This document shows, piece after piece, positions 10,671 to 22,988 of a stretch of 64,000 nucleotides of DNA. Source of the DNA: Pyropia yezoensis (taxonomy: Eukaryota; Rhodophyta; Bangiophyceae; Bangiales; Bangiaceae). The position numbers were made by a program, and so were the translations under genes. Location of the stretch: positions 11,591,420-11,655,419 of the forward strand of contig CM020620.1 in assembly GCA_009829735.1 (NCBI GenBank). Reading direction: 5' to 3'. Position 1 is the first letter of the stretch. Each line of letters begins with the position of its first letter. A model generated the notes under the pieces. That model did no database searches. It had not been told where the DNA came from and saw only the letters and a program-made list of their open reading frames with translations.

Positions 10671-11126
10671 TATTGCACTTCCCCGAATTTTGTCTCATGG
10701 AGACAAGAGCAACAGCGTGACAACAAGGCCATGAGCCAACCGCGTGCTGGGAGCTCGCAGCGGACCAATAGCGCGCAGTGGGACTTTACTTTTGATCAGG
10801 CGATGATTGGCTGCAGTCGTGGCCGATCTGATACCGAACGCTGGTTGGTGAGATAGCTGTTGTTTTCTCTCACGATCTCGGCGGATTTCCCTCTATCTCG
10901 GCCCGATCCACTCAAGAGCACTGAGAGAGGTCGCAGCTGGTTCCTGCACTGCCTGTTCCCTCTTCGATGTGGGCAGAAGTCCCGAGAAAGTCTCAGATCG
11001 CACTGTTTCCACACTAATGTGGAGCATTCATTGGCCAGTGGTGCGCCATCTGAGGCATGGCATTGGCCTGTTGTAGCCCTGTCGTTGTTATTGTCGCCAT
11101 GAGACAAAATTCGGGGTACTGCAATA
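10671..11126. mobile_element. MITE, family 1, full copy (456 bp)
   Basis: Ends are inverted copies: the left begins TATTGCACTTCCCCGAATTT and the right, read in reverse, begins TATTGCAGTACCCCGAATTT; similarity continues for 60-70 bp. No coding capacity. The flanks share a possible 4-bp duplication ACAT. Related copies lie at 14543-15001 and (partial) about 26600-26755. The autonomous partner is not in the window. Confidence 0.75.
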
Positions 11127-12418
11127 CATACTGTGAGTATCAATATAGCCCCCAAGCACGGGGCAGCTTTGGGGGCTGAGAAGGGCACAGCTGTGCCCTC
11201 AGCCCCCATGGCTGCAGCCCACAGCACTTTAAAATTCGGGCAAAAGAAAACCCTCATGAGGTATTCCTGCTATCAAAAACCTTCCGGCCCAAGTCTGCCG
11301 AGAGCACCTGATTGTCAGCTAACCTGAATATGGTTCTGACAGAGAATTTTGACGAGAGGACGTGAACACTATCTGGTCAACACCTCCTGAATGGTCTTGG
11401 CGACGTCTGCAGAGAAACCTGCTGCCATGAAACCACGTTGAACCAATCTATTAAATCGTCAGCAGGCTTCTTTTGTTTATTTGTACAGCCCCCGTATCGT
11501 CTTCGCCACGTACGAGGCGGCGGAAAGTACCCATACATAGATAGAGAAATAGATACGCATGCGAAGGGGAGGAGGGAGGTGCGCTAAGAAGAGAAATTGA
11601 AGCACTCAAGGAGGAAAGCTACATACGCATCATAACAACATCAGTCGTGGCACAGCGGTACACGACACAAGTCGGGCCGTAGCACCCATTCGCACGTCGC
11701 CCTCCCGCCCCCCCAGCCCCCTTCTCCGCCATGTCCTCAATGATGACCTCTCAAGAGCGCGCAGTGCGGCCGAGCGGGGGCGACAACGTACCTTGCCTTC
11801 CCCTCCTCCAATCTGGTATGAAGAGAGTGCAGAGAGACTACGACGCAGGTAGCGGGGCACCCGCTCTCCCCCCGTTCACACCTGTTGGTCAGAGGACGGA
11901 AAGGAGGGGAAGACGGGGAGACCGACGCAAAGAACAACAGATCTCACGTAAAAAGTAAAAGGCGACACGCACATGGATGCGTCAGTTTCCACACGACACC
12001 ACTCAGCCCCAGTCGGGTAGCAAAACAAGTTCGCACCCGCTCGCCACTGCTCGTATCGCATCCTCTACTCTGCACACATCTCGCTCCTCCACCGCCCCCC
12101 ATCACACCGTCCATGGGCGAGCAATATGGCCAAACCCGGAAAACAACGTACCTCATCAGGCCCCTCCCCTAGCGACTCGTGCTAGTCGACAGGCATATTC
12201 CCGAGAAGCGTCAAAAGCGAGCACAGATGAAGCCGCCGATCGAAAAAAGAGGTCCCCAGAGGATTCGGTTAAAGTGCAGTGCCAAGAACGTGCAGATTCA
12301 CCACTATTGCGAAACAATTTCTCCCATTCGATACGTACGTCGGACTTGTGGTTCGTCAAAACTTTAAAAGCGCTGGAGCGAATCAGAGCGCGTTATCGTT
12401 GGTCAGAGATAGCTCACA
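11127..12418. other. Intergenic, no gene recognised
   Basis: AT-richer patches and simple sequence; short unsupported frames only. Confidence 0.45.
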
Positions 12419-12540
12419 AGGCGCCGCTGGAAAACGTGTGGCTGAGAGCTACCTATACAAGATTCCCGCGGGCGACCCTGCAGCTTACCAATCAGCGCCC
12501 TTATTGGCGTCACTATGAGCGCAATTGTGAACCACGAAAT
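12419..12540 (+). repeat. Dispersed repeat, copy 1 of 2
   Basis: About 120 bp sharing GGCGCCGCTG, CAGCGCCCTTATTGGCGTCA and AATTGTGAACCACGAA-type blocks with 27945-28062, same orientation. Probably a fragment of another short mobile element; its ends are not defined. Confidence 0.6.
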
Positions 12541-14288
12541 CGTCATAAGGGCCCGCGCTTTTCAAGCGTATTTCTGTCAAGAGTACTACGCGCGTATTTT
12601 TCAAGCGTATCTGGCTATGCGGTACGCAATTGCTTATCTAGGAGGCACCCAAAAGCTCAGGTCACGTCTTCACGGCAGCCAGAAAAGTGTTCGGGTCTGC
12701 CAAGACACGGCTTCAAGTCCGTGTTTTCGGAGGCGTGCACCGCGGCTGTCTTGAGCACCGACCACGAAGCACCTGCACCAGGACAACTCGTGCTCGTGTT
12801 TGGCGGACCGGTTCTAATCGGCACAGGCCACCTCCGTGCATGAAACGCCGCTGGCTGGCCGAGACCTATCGAATCCAAATGCTGTGAGCCACTTGATTGC
12901 CCTCTTCGGCCGTGATCGGGTGTTCAGGGCGTGCTTGAGAGCGGGCGCAGAAACACGGTGTTTTTCTACCCACTCGGAGGCGTGTCTGCATCTTTGTTTA
13001 ACTCTAACGCGTCCGGATAAATCTATAGTGTCCCGAAAGGTGTTCGAAGCACGTGTTGTGGTTCGATCAATCGGAAGGCTTCCTGCCCGCGATTCGTATC
13101 AGAGACACCCTTTCTGTCTGCCGTCTAGACAGGGCCTCATGCCCCGTCTTAACGCGTGTTCTTGGGGCGTGCTTGGGGGAAATCACGCTCGCTGATTGGT
13201 CAGATGGCCCAAGGCGTGCTTGGTGCAAGGGCGCGTGAACCTTAGCGCACGACAACTTATGCGAGCACGTTTCAAGTAATACAACTTCCCAAGCACGCCT
13301 CGTGCGTGTGCGGGATTCGCCAGCCTTTTCCCGCACACGCTCAGTCACGCCTCTGCACCCGAATATGTCGTTCAAGCCCCCCTTTCCCCTCTCTGCACTC
13401 GCCCATCCGCCCCGCCCTGCGCCCCCCACCTCTCGTGATTGCTTGGATTGCTGCTGGCCGCATCACCCCTCAGACTTAGAGCTCGCGATGCCATGCCCAG
13501 GCCCACCCAGCACGTAGCTACCGTGATTCTTGTGCTTGGCCGTCAGAGCAGCCCTCGAGTAAACACGGAGTTAAAAGCCGTGCTGGAGCACATTCGTGAA
13601 TGCGTCAAGACAGTGCCTCACTGAGCCAAGCGGGGAGGGGCCAAGCGTATCGGGTACGCACTTGCCCAGCTTCCCAAGCGTAGTGCAGTTACTTATTACA
13701 ACAAACTCAATCTCGTGCTAGCGCACATCTGGGGGCCTCCCTTTCATGACAAATTGTGCACGTCGAATGACAAGATCCGTATCGAGAGACGAGCGACTTG
13801 AACCCCGGCGCAACGTTGATTCCAGGTCCTGAGCACGTCAGCACTTGGTGCTGGCGCCCCAGACGGCTATGAAGTGACCAAACAAGCACAGAGCTGCCGT
13901 TCTCTGCGTCTCTAAATGACTAGGCATAGCAAAGAAGGGATGGCAGGCCTTCCGCTTAATGAGTCTTCAGCGGCTGTTACCAGGCGTTTAGTTTGCGCCG
14001 AGGCAGCTACGCAGTGTCTTTCATATCGACCTTCTTAGCAACCTGCGTGGCGCTATAAGCTCTACAAATATTTGATACTTGCACAGTTATGGTACTGGGC
14101 CTTCGTAGCTCTAGCACCGGCGCCCGCCGCTACGGCCGATGCCGCCGCTGAGGCAGTCACCGCCCCAGCGGCCGCTCCCGCCGCCTTTAACAAGGTCGCC
14201 CTCTTTGTAACGATCGAGGCCTCTGACACTCCTTTGACTATGTATGCGTACGCTCACGACGTAGGATTGACACTTGCTTTTCATACAG
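12541..14288. other. Intergenic, no gene recognised
   Basis: Low-confidence frames only. The motif CCAAGCGTA or close variants recurs (for example near 13645 and 13672), related to the palindrome at 14289. Confidence 0.45.
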
Positions 14289-14317
14289 TACGCTTGGCCA
14301 CAGATTGGCCAAGCGTA
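14289..14317. repeat. Perfect 12-bp-arm palindrome
   Basis: TACGCTTGGCCA, loop CAGAT, TGGCCAAGCGTA. A cruciform or hairpin site outside any recognised gene. Confidence 0.8.
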
Positions 14318-14542
14318 TTCACTTGCTACGCACTCTTGAGGACTGGCACGGATACTCACACGCTCTTTTGAAAAATCGGCCACTGTCAGCCAGTACTCAC
14401 ACTCACTTTCGAAGCTTGTCCGGGGCCAACACCGTATGCTGAGCAAAAACTGCTACGCTTGAAGAGCCCTGAGAAGGGCGTCCACATTGTACAGTAGCTT
14501 CGCGAATGAAGCTCAAGGCTGACACCAAGCAGTTGGCTTACG

Positions 14543-15001
14543 TATTGTACTATCTCAAATTTTGTCTCATGGCGACGATAGCAAGAACAAGCCAATAGCG
14601 TGCCTCAGATGGCGCACCGCTTACCAATGATAGCTCCACGTTGCGGTGGCACCAGTGCGACCTGAGATTTTCTCGAGTTATCTGACCGCATCGAAGAGGG
14701 AACAGGCATCGCCGGACAACAGTGGCGACCTCGCCCACTGTTCTTGAGAGAAGCGGGCCGAGATAGAGGAATAGCCGCGAGATCGTACGAGAAAACAATA
14801 CTGTCTTCACGAACGAGCGCTCGGAGCAAGAGCTGCTGCATCAGCAGCCAAGCATCATGTGATCAACGAAGACGTGCCACAGCACGCTACTGGCTACTGG
14901 CCCGCTTCGAGCTGCGAGCAAAGTGGCTGCGAGTGGCTCATGACCTAATTGCTGCGCTGTTGCTTTTGTCTCCATTAGACAAAACTCGGGGATTTGCTTT
15001 A
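14543..15001. mobile_element. MITE, family 1, second copy (about 459 bp)
   Basis: Left end TATTGTACTATCTCAAATTT continues TTGTCTCATGGCGAC; the right end carries the inverse TTAGACAAAACTCGGGG. The interior matches the copy at 10671-11126 in opposite orientation, for example the blocks around CTCAGATGGCGCACC and GAAGAGGGAACAGGC. No coding capacity. More diverged than the first copy. Confidence 0.7.
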
Positions 15002-15399
15002 TCTAGATGAGTACATTTCTAAGCAGATATTGATGAGAGACTAGTTTTCGGAGGCAGCCGCTTTTCTCAGTCTTCGATACATCTAGGCGTCGATGCACCT
15101 CGACCAGGTTTTTCTTCTCATGCTCTAGATCTCGCCCTCCTCATATTGCCTGTCCGAAACCGATGTTGCCGTGGAGAGATGCATGTCGATCACCACCGAC
15201 GTCGCGCCGTCCTCTTCTCCAGACCCTCCACCGTCACCACCTCAGTCCTCTTCCCCGCACCCTGGCGCTCTATTGGCTTGCATGGGTTGCTGGCACCATC
15301 ATGAGTACGTTGATGGCTGCACAAGTGTGGGTGGTTGCTCTCAAGCACCTGATGTGGTGGCCCACGCTGCAACGGCGACGGCTGCCAGGTTAATTCTGG

Positions 15400-16221
15400 T
15401 GACGCCTGGGCGGGCGGCTGCTGCCGCGGCGGCGTGGGATGGCAACGGATACCTCGGAGGTGATGTTAAGTGGCTGGGCGAGTGGTGGCGCGATGGTGCT
15501 GGTCGAGGGTCTGCCAGGTGGCGGCTGCCAATGTGCTGATCGTGGGCAGCTGGACCTGCGGCAGCCTCCGCGGCGGCGCTAGCTGTGCGCCGCTGGCACA
15601 GTGGTGTCGGTGGGCGGTGGGGCGCGTAGTGGCTGCCGCGGAAGTGCGTGCGAGATGAACGGGCGCCACTTCAATGTTCGTGGAGGGGGGCAGCTGCGCG
15701 GGTGGCCTGGGCGGCTGGCAGCTGCCGCGGCGGTGCCAGCTGCACAGGCGACAGCTGCCGCGGTGGTTTTGGTGGGCGGCTTGGCGGGCATTGCTTGGCG
15801 GGCGGTGGCTGCCACGGCGGTGCGGGATGCAGAGGCGCCATCGCCACGGTGGTGGACGGGAGCAGCTAGGCGGGTGGCCTGGGCGGCTGGGAGCTGCCGT
15901 GGCGGACCAAGCTGTACGGGCAACGGCTGCCTCGGTGGTTTTCGCGGGCGGCTCGGAAGGTGGTGGCTGCGGCAGCGGTGCGAGATGAATGGGCGCCGCT
16001 GCCATGGAGGTGGAATGGGGCAGCTGGGAGGGTGGCCTGGGCGAGTGGTAGCTGCCTCGGCGGTGCAGGCTGCACGGGTGGCAGCTGCTGCGCCGGCGTG
16101 GGTCGAGCGTGCGGCGCTGCATCGGTAACGCTGGTGGGCTGTTGGTCGGGTAGTGGCTGCTATTGCGGTGCTGGCTGCACGGGCGGCACTGCCACGGTGG
16201 TGGAAGTGGGCATCTGGGCGG
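15400..16221. repeat. Degenerate GC-rich minisatellite, left part (interrupted by the Ty3 element)
   Basis: Imperfect repeats of a GTGGCTGCCGCGGCGGTGC-like core recur every few tens to about 100 bases, with linking blocks such as GCGGGTGGCCTGGGCGG. Long frames on both strands exist only because the repeat lacks stops; I do not call them genes. The array resumes at 25820 beyond the retrotransposon. Confidence 0.65.
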
Positions 16222-16792
16222 TGTAGCATCCCTGGCCTCGACTAGGCGCCGACCCGGGACTACAACCAGAGGGCACCAGGTGCCAGAACACGCCCGCCGT
16301 GTGATGATGGTTGGCGGCCGTGGCCCTTGCCCGGCACTGGGATACGGTGGACTACCCTATCCACACGTGAGAGAGGGATTTCTGATGGGTTTTTGCATAC
16401 TTGTGAGGGACTTGATTTGAGAGAACTTGAGTGTGAGATTAGTGAGTGGGAATAGAATTAGTAGTGATAGTGGCCCCCAACCTGACGAGGTTAGACTCGG
16501 GTCGGGGCCACTCGGGGGGATGGGGGGGCTACCTGGCCAACGTGCCGAGGCTCTTCCAGATGCACGTTGAGAGGGACAGCGAGGCGCCCTTGGCCCGCGC
16601 CCTCAGGAAAAAGACAACTGCGCGTTTGCTTTCCTCTTCCCCGTGTGCACTACCGTGCGTATCTGATTGCTCTGCGAGCAGGCACGTGAGGCAACAGGCA
16701 TACCACTCTCGTAGTTCCCCTTTCTGTGTTACCTGTCCCTTTACCCCGAGGGATATTGACACGTGTCTGAGAGGATCGAGTTTTATACCACA
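16222..16792 (+). repeat. 5' LTR
   Basis: 571 bp, begins TG and ends CA, with near-identical partner at 25249-25819. A minus-strand TATAAAAC lies in the last 15 bases. Confidence 0.95.
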
Positions 16793-16796
16793 TGTT

Positions 16797-16814
16797 TGGT
16801 GGAGCAGCAGGGGA
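16797..16814 (+). other. Primer-binding site
   Basis: TGGTGGAGCAGCAGGGGA starts four bases after the 5' LTR. It is complementary to a tRNA 3' end of the form CTGCTCC-A-CCA, so it does not match the initiator tRNA-Met site common in plant Ty3 elements. The same 18 bases follow the LTR at 44115-44583. Confidence 0.75.
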
Positions 16815-17001
16815 TTGGAGTGTTTGAAAAGAGACATTTGGGAGCAGCGGTTGGGTTGTTCCTGTTCTGTCTTTTTCTGTGGTTTGGGAATTATTTGCAC
16901 CCGTTCCCCGGAATTCCATTCCTGGCTCTCCAACCCCTCTCTTGTGGTCTTGCGATCTTTGGACACGCAGGCAACTAGACTGTGGCTGTCAAGAGACCAA
17001 C

Positions 17002-18762
17002 ATGGCTACCCTCCCTGGCACGACGGTGCCCGAAGGGGTAGACCCCGCGTCCCTTGGCGCATCCCTGGTCACCGCGGGGGACGGTGCCCAACCCGGCGTT
17101 CTCCCTACGGGTGAAGCAGACCTGGGTGTGACATCCGGTAGCGGACTGGAGTCTACAGGCGGCCAAGCACCTCCTGCTCCCGTTCCTCTGGCTGTTCCTC
17201 CTGTGGGAGCCACCCCGGCGGCAACGGCGATTGAGTCCGCTCGCAGCAGACGTCTCCCTCATGTCGGTTCTACTCCTCAACCTCCAGGGATAGCCCCTGG
17301 TGTGTTTACTCCTGGACCCACACATGGCAGCTGGGTGTATACACCTCTACCTGTGGGCACTAGCAGTGCCAGAGGCACCGCTGTGACTGGTTCTACGGGT
17401 CTCCCTGAGACCTCGACTACTGGGACCGGCCAAGCTTTTCCTCCCCTTGCATCCTATGGGGCGGGGAGCTCCAAGACCGGTAACCGGAGCAGCTGGAGGC
17501 GCCGGCGTCGTCGCCGTCGCTCCAGCACCAGCGAGACCAGCTCCTCCAGCTCTGAGGAGGAATATGACTGGGACGCATCTCCTGGTACCACCCGGCGCAG
17601 GCTAGTCGAGTTTGAATTCCCTGCCCACCAAGTGGGAGATGCCACCCTGAACAAGGTCACGTATTGGGGTAACTACCGGCTGGAGAACCAAGACCAAGGT
17701 TACACCCGGAAGATGGCCAAGAAGATGGCATCCCTGAACCGGCGAATGCAGCCGAGCTTCGGGGGACATCCTAGGATTTCCGGGAAGAGACCGGCGCTTA
17801 TCTTTGCCTTCCTACGCCGGTTCGTCAAGGCATGCAACGACAACGATGTGTCCGAGGGCAAGGCTCTCTACCTCCTGGTTAACTTCATGACCGGAGAAGC
17901 GGAACAGCGGTTTGCACAGGTTCTACCAGACTCTGCCGGACACATTGTCGGGCGTACCGTTGGGAGCTATCCGGAGGCGGTCAACTGGCTCCTGTCCAAC
18001 TACGCTGAGGCGGACTCCCTGCGTAAGGCAGTCGGCAGGCTGAACCGGGCAACCATGGAGAGACAAGAGACTCCAGAGGGCTTCGCCCGTCGTGTCCGGG
18101 AGATGAGCGAGGCTTGTGGCAACGTTTACCCTGAGGACAGGCTCAAGATGATCTTCTCGGAAGGGCTTCCTGAATATCTTCAAGTGGATGCGGAGAACTA
18201 CAACCAGGAACATAAAGAACATACCTTCCAGCAGTTGATGGCCTACACCCAGGGCAAGTACCGGCAAGCCAAGGCCCTCCCAGCTCCCATGGTATCAACT
18301 CCCAAGCCGTTGTCGCGATTTCGTCCCGGACCCGACACGTATAAGGGAGGTGATAGCCCTGTACCGGTACTCGCAGTTGGCGAGGCCTCACCCGTGGGGT
18401 CAGGGGACAAGTGGGGCGGCTTCGTTTCTAAGGAGCAACCTTCCCTGGTCGCCCCCAAGCAGGTCAAGAACCAGCGGTTCCGGTCTTGCTGGCTGTGCCA
18501 GAAGGAGGACCACATGTCCTACCAGTGCCCGACCATTCCGAAGGATCTCCAGGAGAAACTCAAGCGTCAAGGACTGGTGTTTGCAAAGGCGGTCAACTGG
18601 GCTGACCGGCGAGCACCCTCCAAGATGGACGAGGCACAGGTATACGCAATCCGAGTGGCAACCTTACAGAGCATTACGGAGGCTCTGGCAAGGGAAGCTC
18701 CTACGGACTTTGACCTGGAGACCGAAACCTCTAAGGACTCCTCGGACCCGGGAAACGAGTAG
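17002..18762 (+). CDS. Ty3-type Gag
   Basis: 586 residues from the ATG at 17002, the first Met of the conserved-looking frame; the frame extends upstream to 16879 without support. Gag forms the particle that packages element RNA. The N-terminal third is Pro/Gly/Thr-rich, then a basic RRRRRRR-type patch with a Ser/Glu cluster, then the helical capsid region (about 250-470). A CCHC zinc knuckle, CWLCQKEDHMSYQC (C-X2-C-X4-H-X4-C), begins near residue 496. The stop TAG at 18760 separates it from pol; the protease frame opens about 120 bases later, so no simple read-through joins them in this copy. Confidence 0.9.
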   Translation: MATLPGTTVPEGVDPASLGASLVTAGDGAQPGVLPTGEADLGVTSGSGLESTGGQAPPAPVPLAVPPVGATPAATAIESARSRRLPHVGSTPQPPGIAPGVFTPGPTHGSWVYTPLPVGTSSARGTAVTGSTGLPETSTTGTGQAFPPLASYGAGSSKTGNRSSWRRRRRRRRSSTSETSSSSSEEEYDWDASPGTTRRRLVEFEFPAHQVGDATLNKVTYWGNYRLENQDQGYTRKMAKKMASLNRRMQPSFGGHPRISGKRPALIFAFLRRFVKACNDNDVSEGKALYLLVNFMTGEAEQRFAQVLPDSAGHIVGRTVGSYPEAVNWLLSNYAEADSLRKAVGRLNRATMERQETPEGFARRVREMSEACGNVYPEDRLKMIFSEGLPEYLQVDAENYNQEHKEHTFQQLMAYTQGKYRQAKALPAPMVSTPKPLSRFRPGPDTYKGGDSPVPVLAVGEASPVGSGDKWGGFVSKEQPSLVAPKQVKNQRFRSCWLCQKEDHMSYQCPTIPKDLQEKLKRQGLVFAKAVNWADRRAPSKMDEAQVYAIRVATLQSITEALAREAPTDFDLETETSKDSSDPGNE

Positions 18763-18881
18763 GGCAGGCGCTCTCCCCAAGTGTCTTCCCGAACCTCCGA
18801 CGGCAGGGTACTTCTACCCGTTCTCCCCTTGCGTGCCGTGAGAAAGGACGGCAGTTACCTGCTCAACTGGTAGCCACCTGA

Positions 18882-19791
18882 ACACCCTGTTTGTTCAAGG
18901 GGACCTTGCTTCTCCTGCGTAAGGAAAATCTCAAGATTAATGCTCGTATGCGTGTGGAGGATAGCCTCCCCCAAGCTGTTACGCCGGTGGTTGACACGGG
19001 AGCCGGACCAAGCGTCATCACTGAGAACCTGTTACCTCCTGGCTGGCGCCGACAAGCCTGGAGAGCGCCTCCCAGAACCCACATTGTCGACGCTTCAGGT
19101 CAAACCCTACGACCGCTTGGCCGTCTTCCCGTCGCCATCTATGTCAACAATGAACCAATGCTTTTTCCCTTTCTGGTAGTCAAGACCCTATCAGTCCCCC
19201 TTATCCTAGGCTGGGACTTCCAGAAGCAGCATGTCAAGAGTATCCTGCCCGGAGAAGGAAAGGTGCAGTTCAACCATAGGTTTGTGTCACCGGTGTTGGA
19301 GCATCTGGACGCCAAGGTTCGTGTAGTCAAGAACAAGAAGGAACGCATCCCACCCTCTACCTTGAATCTCTTCAAACCGGTGCTCCTACCTCCTCGCTCG
19401 GAGACCAAGGTTCAAGTAACGACCCGGACTGCAGGTCAATGCCTGATCTACGGACGTAAGGAATTTCTGGCGAAACACCGGTTATACTTGGCCCAAGGAC
19501 ATCACAAGAAGGTAGAAAGGCACACCCCGTTCTCGGTGCTAATCGTCAACGTGAGCCGGAAGCCAATAACCCTCGCCAAGGGCACCCGAGTTGGTACAGC
19601 AGAGCCTTACCGGGGGTCCGCCCGTGCTATGAGCAAGGAAGACCTCCTGAACCTGCAGCAAGAGCTGGCATCCAACTTGACGGCCTTAGACGTACCTCCG
19701 AAACAAGAGCAGGCTGGCAGCGCCACTCCGAAGCCCGAACAAGCACCACCCGGGATGCCGAAGGTCAAACAAGAAAAAGGTTCCTCCCGAC
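18882..19791 (+). pseudogene. Ty3 pol, aspartic protease segment
   Basis: Frame open from 18882 to beyond 19900 without a clear ATG at its head. It carries the retropepsin active site VVDTGAGPSVI at about 18988-19020 and the flap/ending signature LILGWDF at about 19200, then a linker rich in Lys/Glu/Pro that ends at the reverse transcriptase. The reverse transcriptase continues in the +1 frame, the change falling near 19765-19790 around GAAAAAGG. This could be programmed frameshifting or an indel; the second frame change and internal stop downstream favour decay. Confidence 0.85.
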
Positions 19792-22700
19792 TTGAAGGAG
19801 GCACTGAAGAATCTTCTCCAGGAATATCGGCACCTGTGGTCTGGAGAGCTGGGCAAGATGGACGCCACTCTACACCGGGTTCAACTCAAGCCAGATGCCA
19901 AGCCAGTACACCTGCAACCATACCGGGCTGGACCTCATCGCCGGGATGAGATTGAGAAGCAGATTAACAAGATGCTCAAGATGGATGTCATCGAGCCGTC
20001 TGATGGCGAGTGGGCCTTCCCTGTGGCAGTCGTCCCAAAACCTGGCGGTCACTTCCGTTTCTGCGTTGACTACAGGCGCCTGAACGAGATGACAGTCATG
20101 GATGTATACCCGATACCCCGGATGGATCAACTTCCTTCGTGATGCCACCCTCTTCTCAACGCTGGATTGTAATGCCGGTTACTGGCAGATCCCTCTGGCT
20201 GACGAGGACGAGGACAAGACCACCTTCACGTGCCACCTGGGACTATTCCTGTGCAAGCGTCTTCCTTTTGGTCTCACCAATGCTCCGGCAACCTTCCAGA
20301 GAGCCATCGACATCATCCTGTCGCGGCTAAGGTGGAGAACATGTTTGGTCTACCTGGACGATATTATCGTTTTCTCCAAGACCCCAGCGGAACACCTGGA
20401 GCACCTTCGAAAGGTCCTGGCCCTCCTGTCCAAGGATGGAGTTACCCTGAAGGCTGAGAAGTGCCACCTGTTTGAGACTGAGGTGGAGTACCTGGGGCAC
20501 GTGCTGAGTCCGGGGGAGCTCCGAGTCAACGAGAAGAACATCAAGGCCCTCCGGCATGCACGGCAACCTAAAACCCAGACGGAACTCAAGAGCTTCCTGG
20601 GTATGTGCAACGTCTACCGCCGGTTCGTACGGGACTATGCTCTGATTGCCCGGCCATTGACCAAGCTCACCAGCAAGAAGCGTCCCGCACAACTCCCGGT
20701 GTTCGACGAGAAGCAGACCGCGGTCTTCGAAGAGCTCAAGAAGCGCCTGACCACCACTCCAGTACTGGCGCTACCCAAGCGGGAGGGCCAGTTTGTCCTG
20801 GAGACTGATGCCTGTGGCGTCCAGGTGGGGTGCTCACTACTCCAGCAGCAACCTGATGCGCACTTCCTCCCAATAGGCTACTACAGTCGCGTCCTGACTC
20901 CAGCCGAGAAGAATCATTCCACGACGGAGCGCGAGTGCTTGGCGGTCGTGTGGGCTTGCTTCCTGTTACGCCCATATCTTGAAGGACAAGAGTTCCTCAT
21001 CCGGACGGACCACGCCAGCCTAAGGTGGCTGCTATGCATGGACAGCAGCCAAGGAAGGGTCGCCCGGTGGCGCTTACGCCTTTCGGAATTCAAGTACAAG
21101 GTGTGCACCAGAGCAGGGAGGGAGCACCACTGCGCCGACACCATGTCCAGGCTGGAGACTCCTGCAGCCGACACCGGTCCTATCCCGGAGAAAATACCTT
21201 GTTTCATCCTCCCGAATGTCGGACGTGGCTGGCATGCTCCCCTGTATGAGATACCTGAAGCTCATCAACCGGTGACCATTCACCGGATGCTGGAGGCACA
21301 ACTGACGGATCCTCAATGCTTGGAGCTTCGCCACAAAATGGACCTGAAGCGGAACAGTCGTTTCTCCGAGTCTACAGATGGACTCCTGGTACGGGTGTCA
21401 CCCTTCGATGGGGCAACTCAAGTCTACGTACCCCTAAGTCTACGAGCTGACATCCTACGCCTGGAGCACTCGTCTCCCCAGGCCGGACATCCTGGTATCA
21501 ATAGGATGTATTCTTCAATGCGACGACATTACTACTGGGAAACCATGGCCAGCGACGTCCATAAGCACCTGGAGGCTTGTGTTTCTTGTGAAAGGAGCCG
21601 GTTGTCCCAGAGGAAGAAGACTTCACAGCTACGCCTATTCCCTGCGGCGGAGCCCTTTGCAAGCTTAAGCATGGACATCCTGGGGCCCCTACCTGAAACA
21701 TCCAGCGGCAACATATACCTGCCCATCATTTGTGACCGGTTCTCCAAGTTCACTCGAGCGATCCCACTGAGGACCATTACGGCTCTGGATGTCACGTCAG
21801 CCTTCTGCGAGTACTGGATAGCTGCCTACGGCCCTCCAGACTCCGTCTTAACAGACAATGGCCCCCAGTTTGCATCCCTGTTCTTCCAAGGAGTCTGTGA
21901 CCTGATGGGCATTAAGAACTTGTTTACCACGACGTACCACCCGCAAACGAACGGCCAGGTGGAACGATTCTACCGGACCCTAGTGGACATGCTACGGCAC
22001 TACGTGGAGGAGCACCAAGAAGACTGAAACGAGCTCCTGGCTGTCCTCACTCTAGCCTACAACTCCCGAGTTCACCGGACAGCGGGGGTCGCTCCACTCG
22101 ACTTTGTCACCCCAAGGCGGCTGACCAACTTCTCCCTGGAAAGAATACCAGACGGTCTCCAGCCTACATTGAAGTCAGGTCCCAAGGCCAAGGATGCGTT
22201 CCTGGAACAACTGAAGCTCCTGCTCCCAAGAGTCAAGGAATCAATCTCAAAGACCCAGGAGCGATACGAGCGGGACTATGACAAGGGAGTCCGGGAAAAG
22301 AACAAGGAACTGGGTGGTGGCGACTGGGTTTTTGTGGACAACCATAGCAAGACCCGGGGGAAGCTGGACTCTAAGACGTATGGACCTTATGAGATCCTGA
22401 ATACGGATGGCTGGACCTTCGTTCTAGACGTGGATGGCTCCCCGTACCGGCTGAGCAGCGACCATGTCACCCGAGCTCCACCGCCAAGCAAACGGGACTT
22501 GACCCGGCGCAAGCGGGCCGCAGTACCCTGGCTATCCCAAGAAGAAGGCCGGGAATATGTCTACGTCAAGTTTGTCCACCATGCCTGGAGGGACGGGCGC
22601 TTGTACCTGCGAGTACGCTGGTTCGGTTTTCACCCGGCAGATGATACCTGGGAAAACCCAAATCGGTTACCCATCGCGGACGTCTGCGCCTACACGCGAC

Positions 22701-22843
22701 GGAACGGGATTGAGGGCACTCCAGTGGCCAGAGCCGGCAAGATCCTGGAATCGGGCTCGGAGGAGGACCAGGAGGACGGGGCTGATCAAGACCCTCACGA
22801 CGAGCCGAGCTCACCCGCAACGGACGTGGAACAAAAGTATTGA
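19792..22843 (+). pseudogene. Ty3 pol, reverse transcriptase / RNase H / integrase / chromodomain-like tail, broken
   Basis: Reverse transcriptase starts in one frame (FRFCVDYRRLNEMT) and jumps frame at about 20120-20142, where several codons seem to be lost. The active site YLDDIIVFS lies at about 20350. RNase H follows (LETDACGVQVGCSLL), then integrase with an HHCC zinc finger (HPGINRMY ... CVSCERSR) and the three acidic residues in MDILGPLP, LTDNGPQF and NGQVERF. A TGA at 22025-22027 stands where this family has a conserved Trp just before the ELLAVLTLAYN block. Beyond it the same frame runs to 22843 and ends in a chromodomain-like segment (RVRWFGFHPADDTWENP), which in chromoviruses steers integration to marked chromatin. 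Confidence 0.9.
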
Positions 22844-22988
22844 GAATAAGGGAACGGGTGTATCAAGGAAAACACGCAATGCAAGCATGGAACTATCAAG
22901 AAAAACAAGCGCCCGCTCGAGCAACCCTTCTCTCCGCCTCTTCCCTCCTCGCTTCTCCCAAGACTCTCACCCTCCCTGCCCCCAAGTA

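Noticed and set aside
14072-14371. Plus-strand frame of 99 codons starting MILAQLWYWAF
   Set aside because: Overlaps the palindrome at 14289 and shows no domain; likely chance.
15466-16229. Overlapping long frames on both strands
   Set aside because: Produced by a stop-poor GC-rich minisatellite; sequence is repetitive and both strands are equally open.
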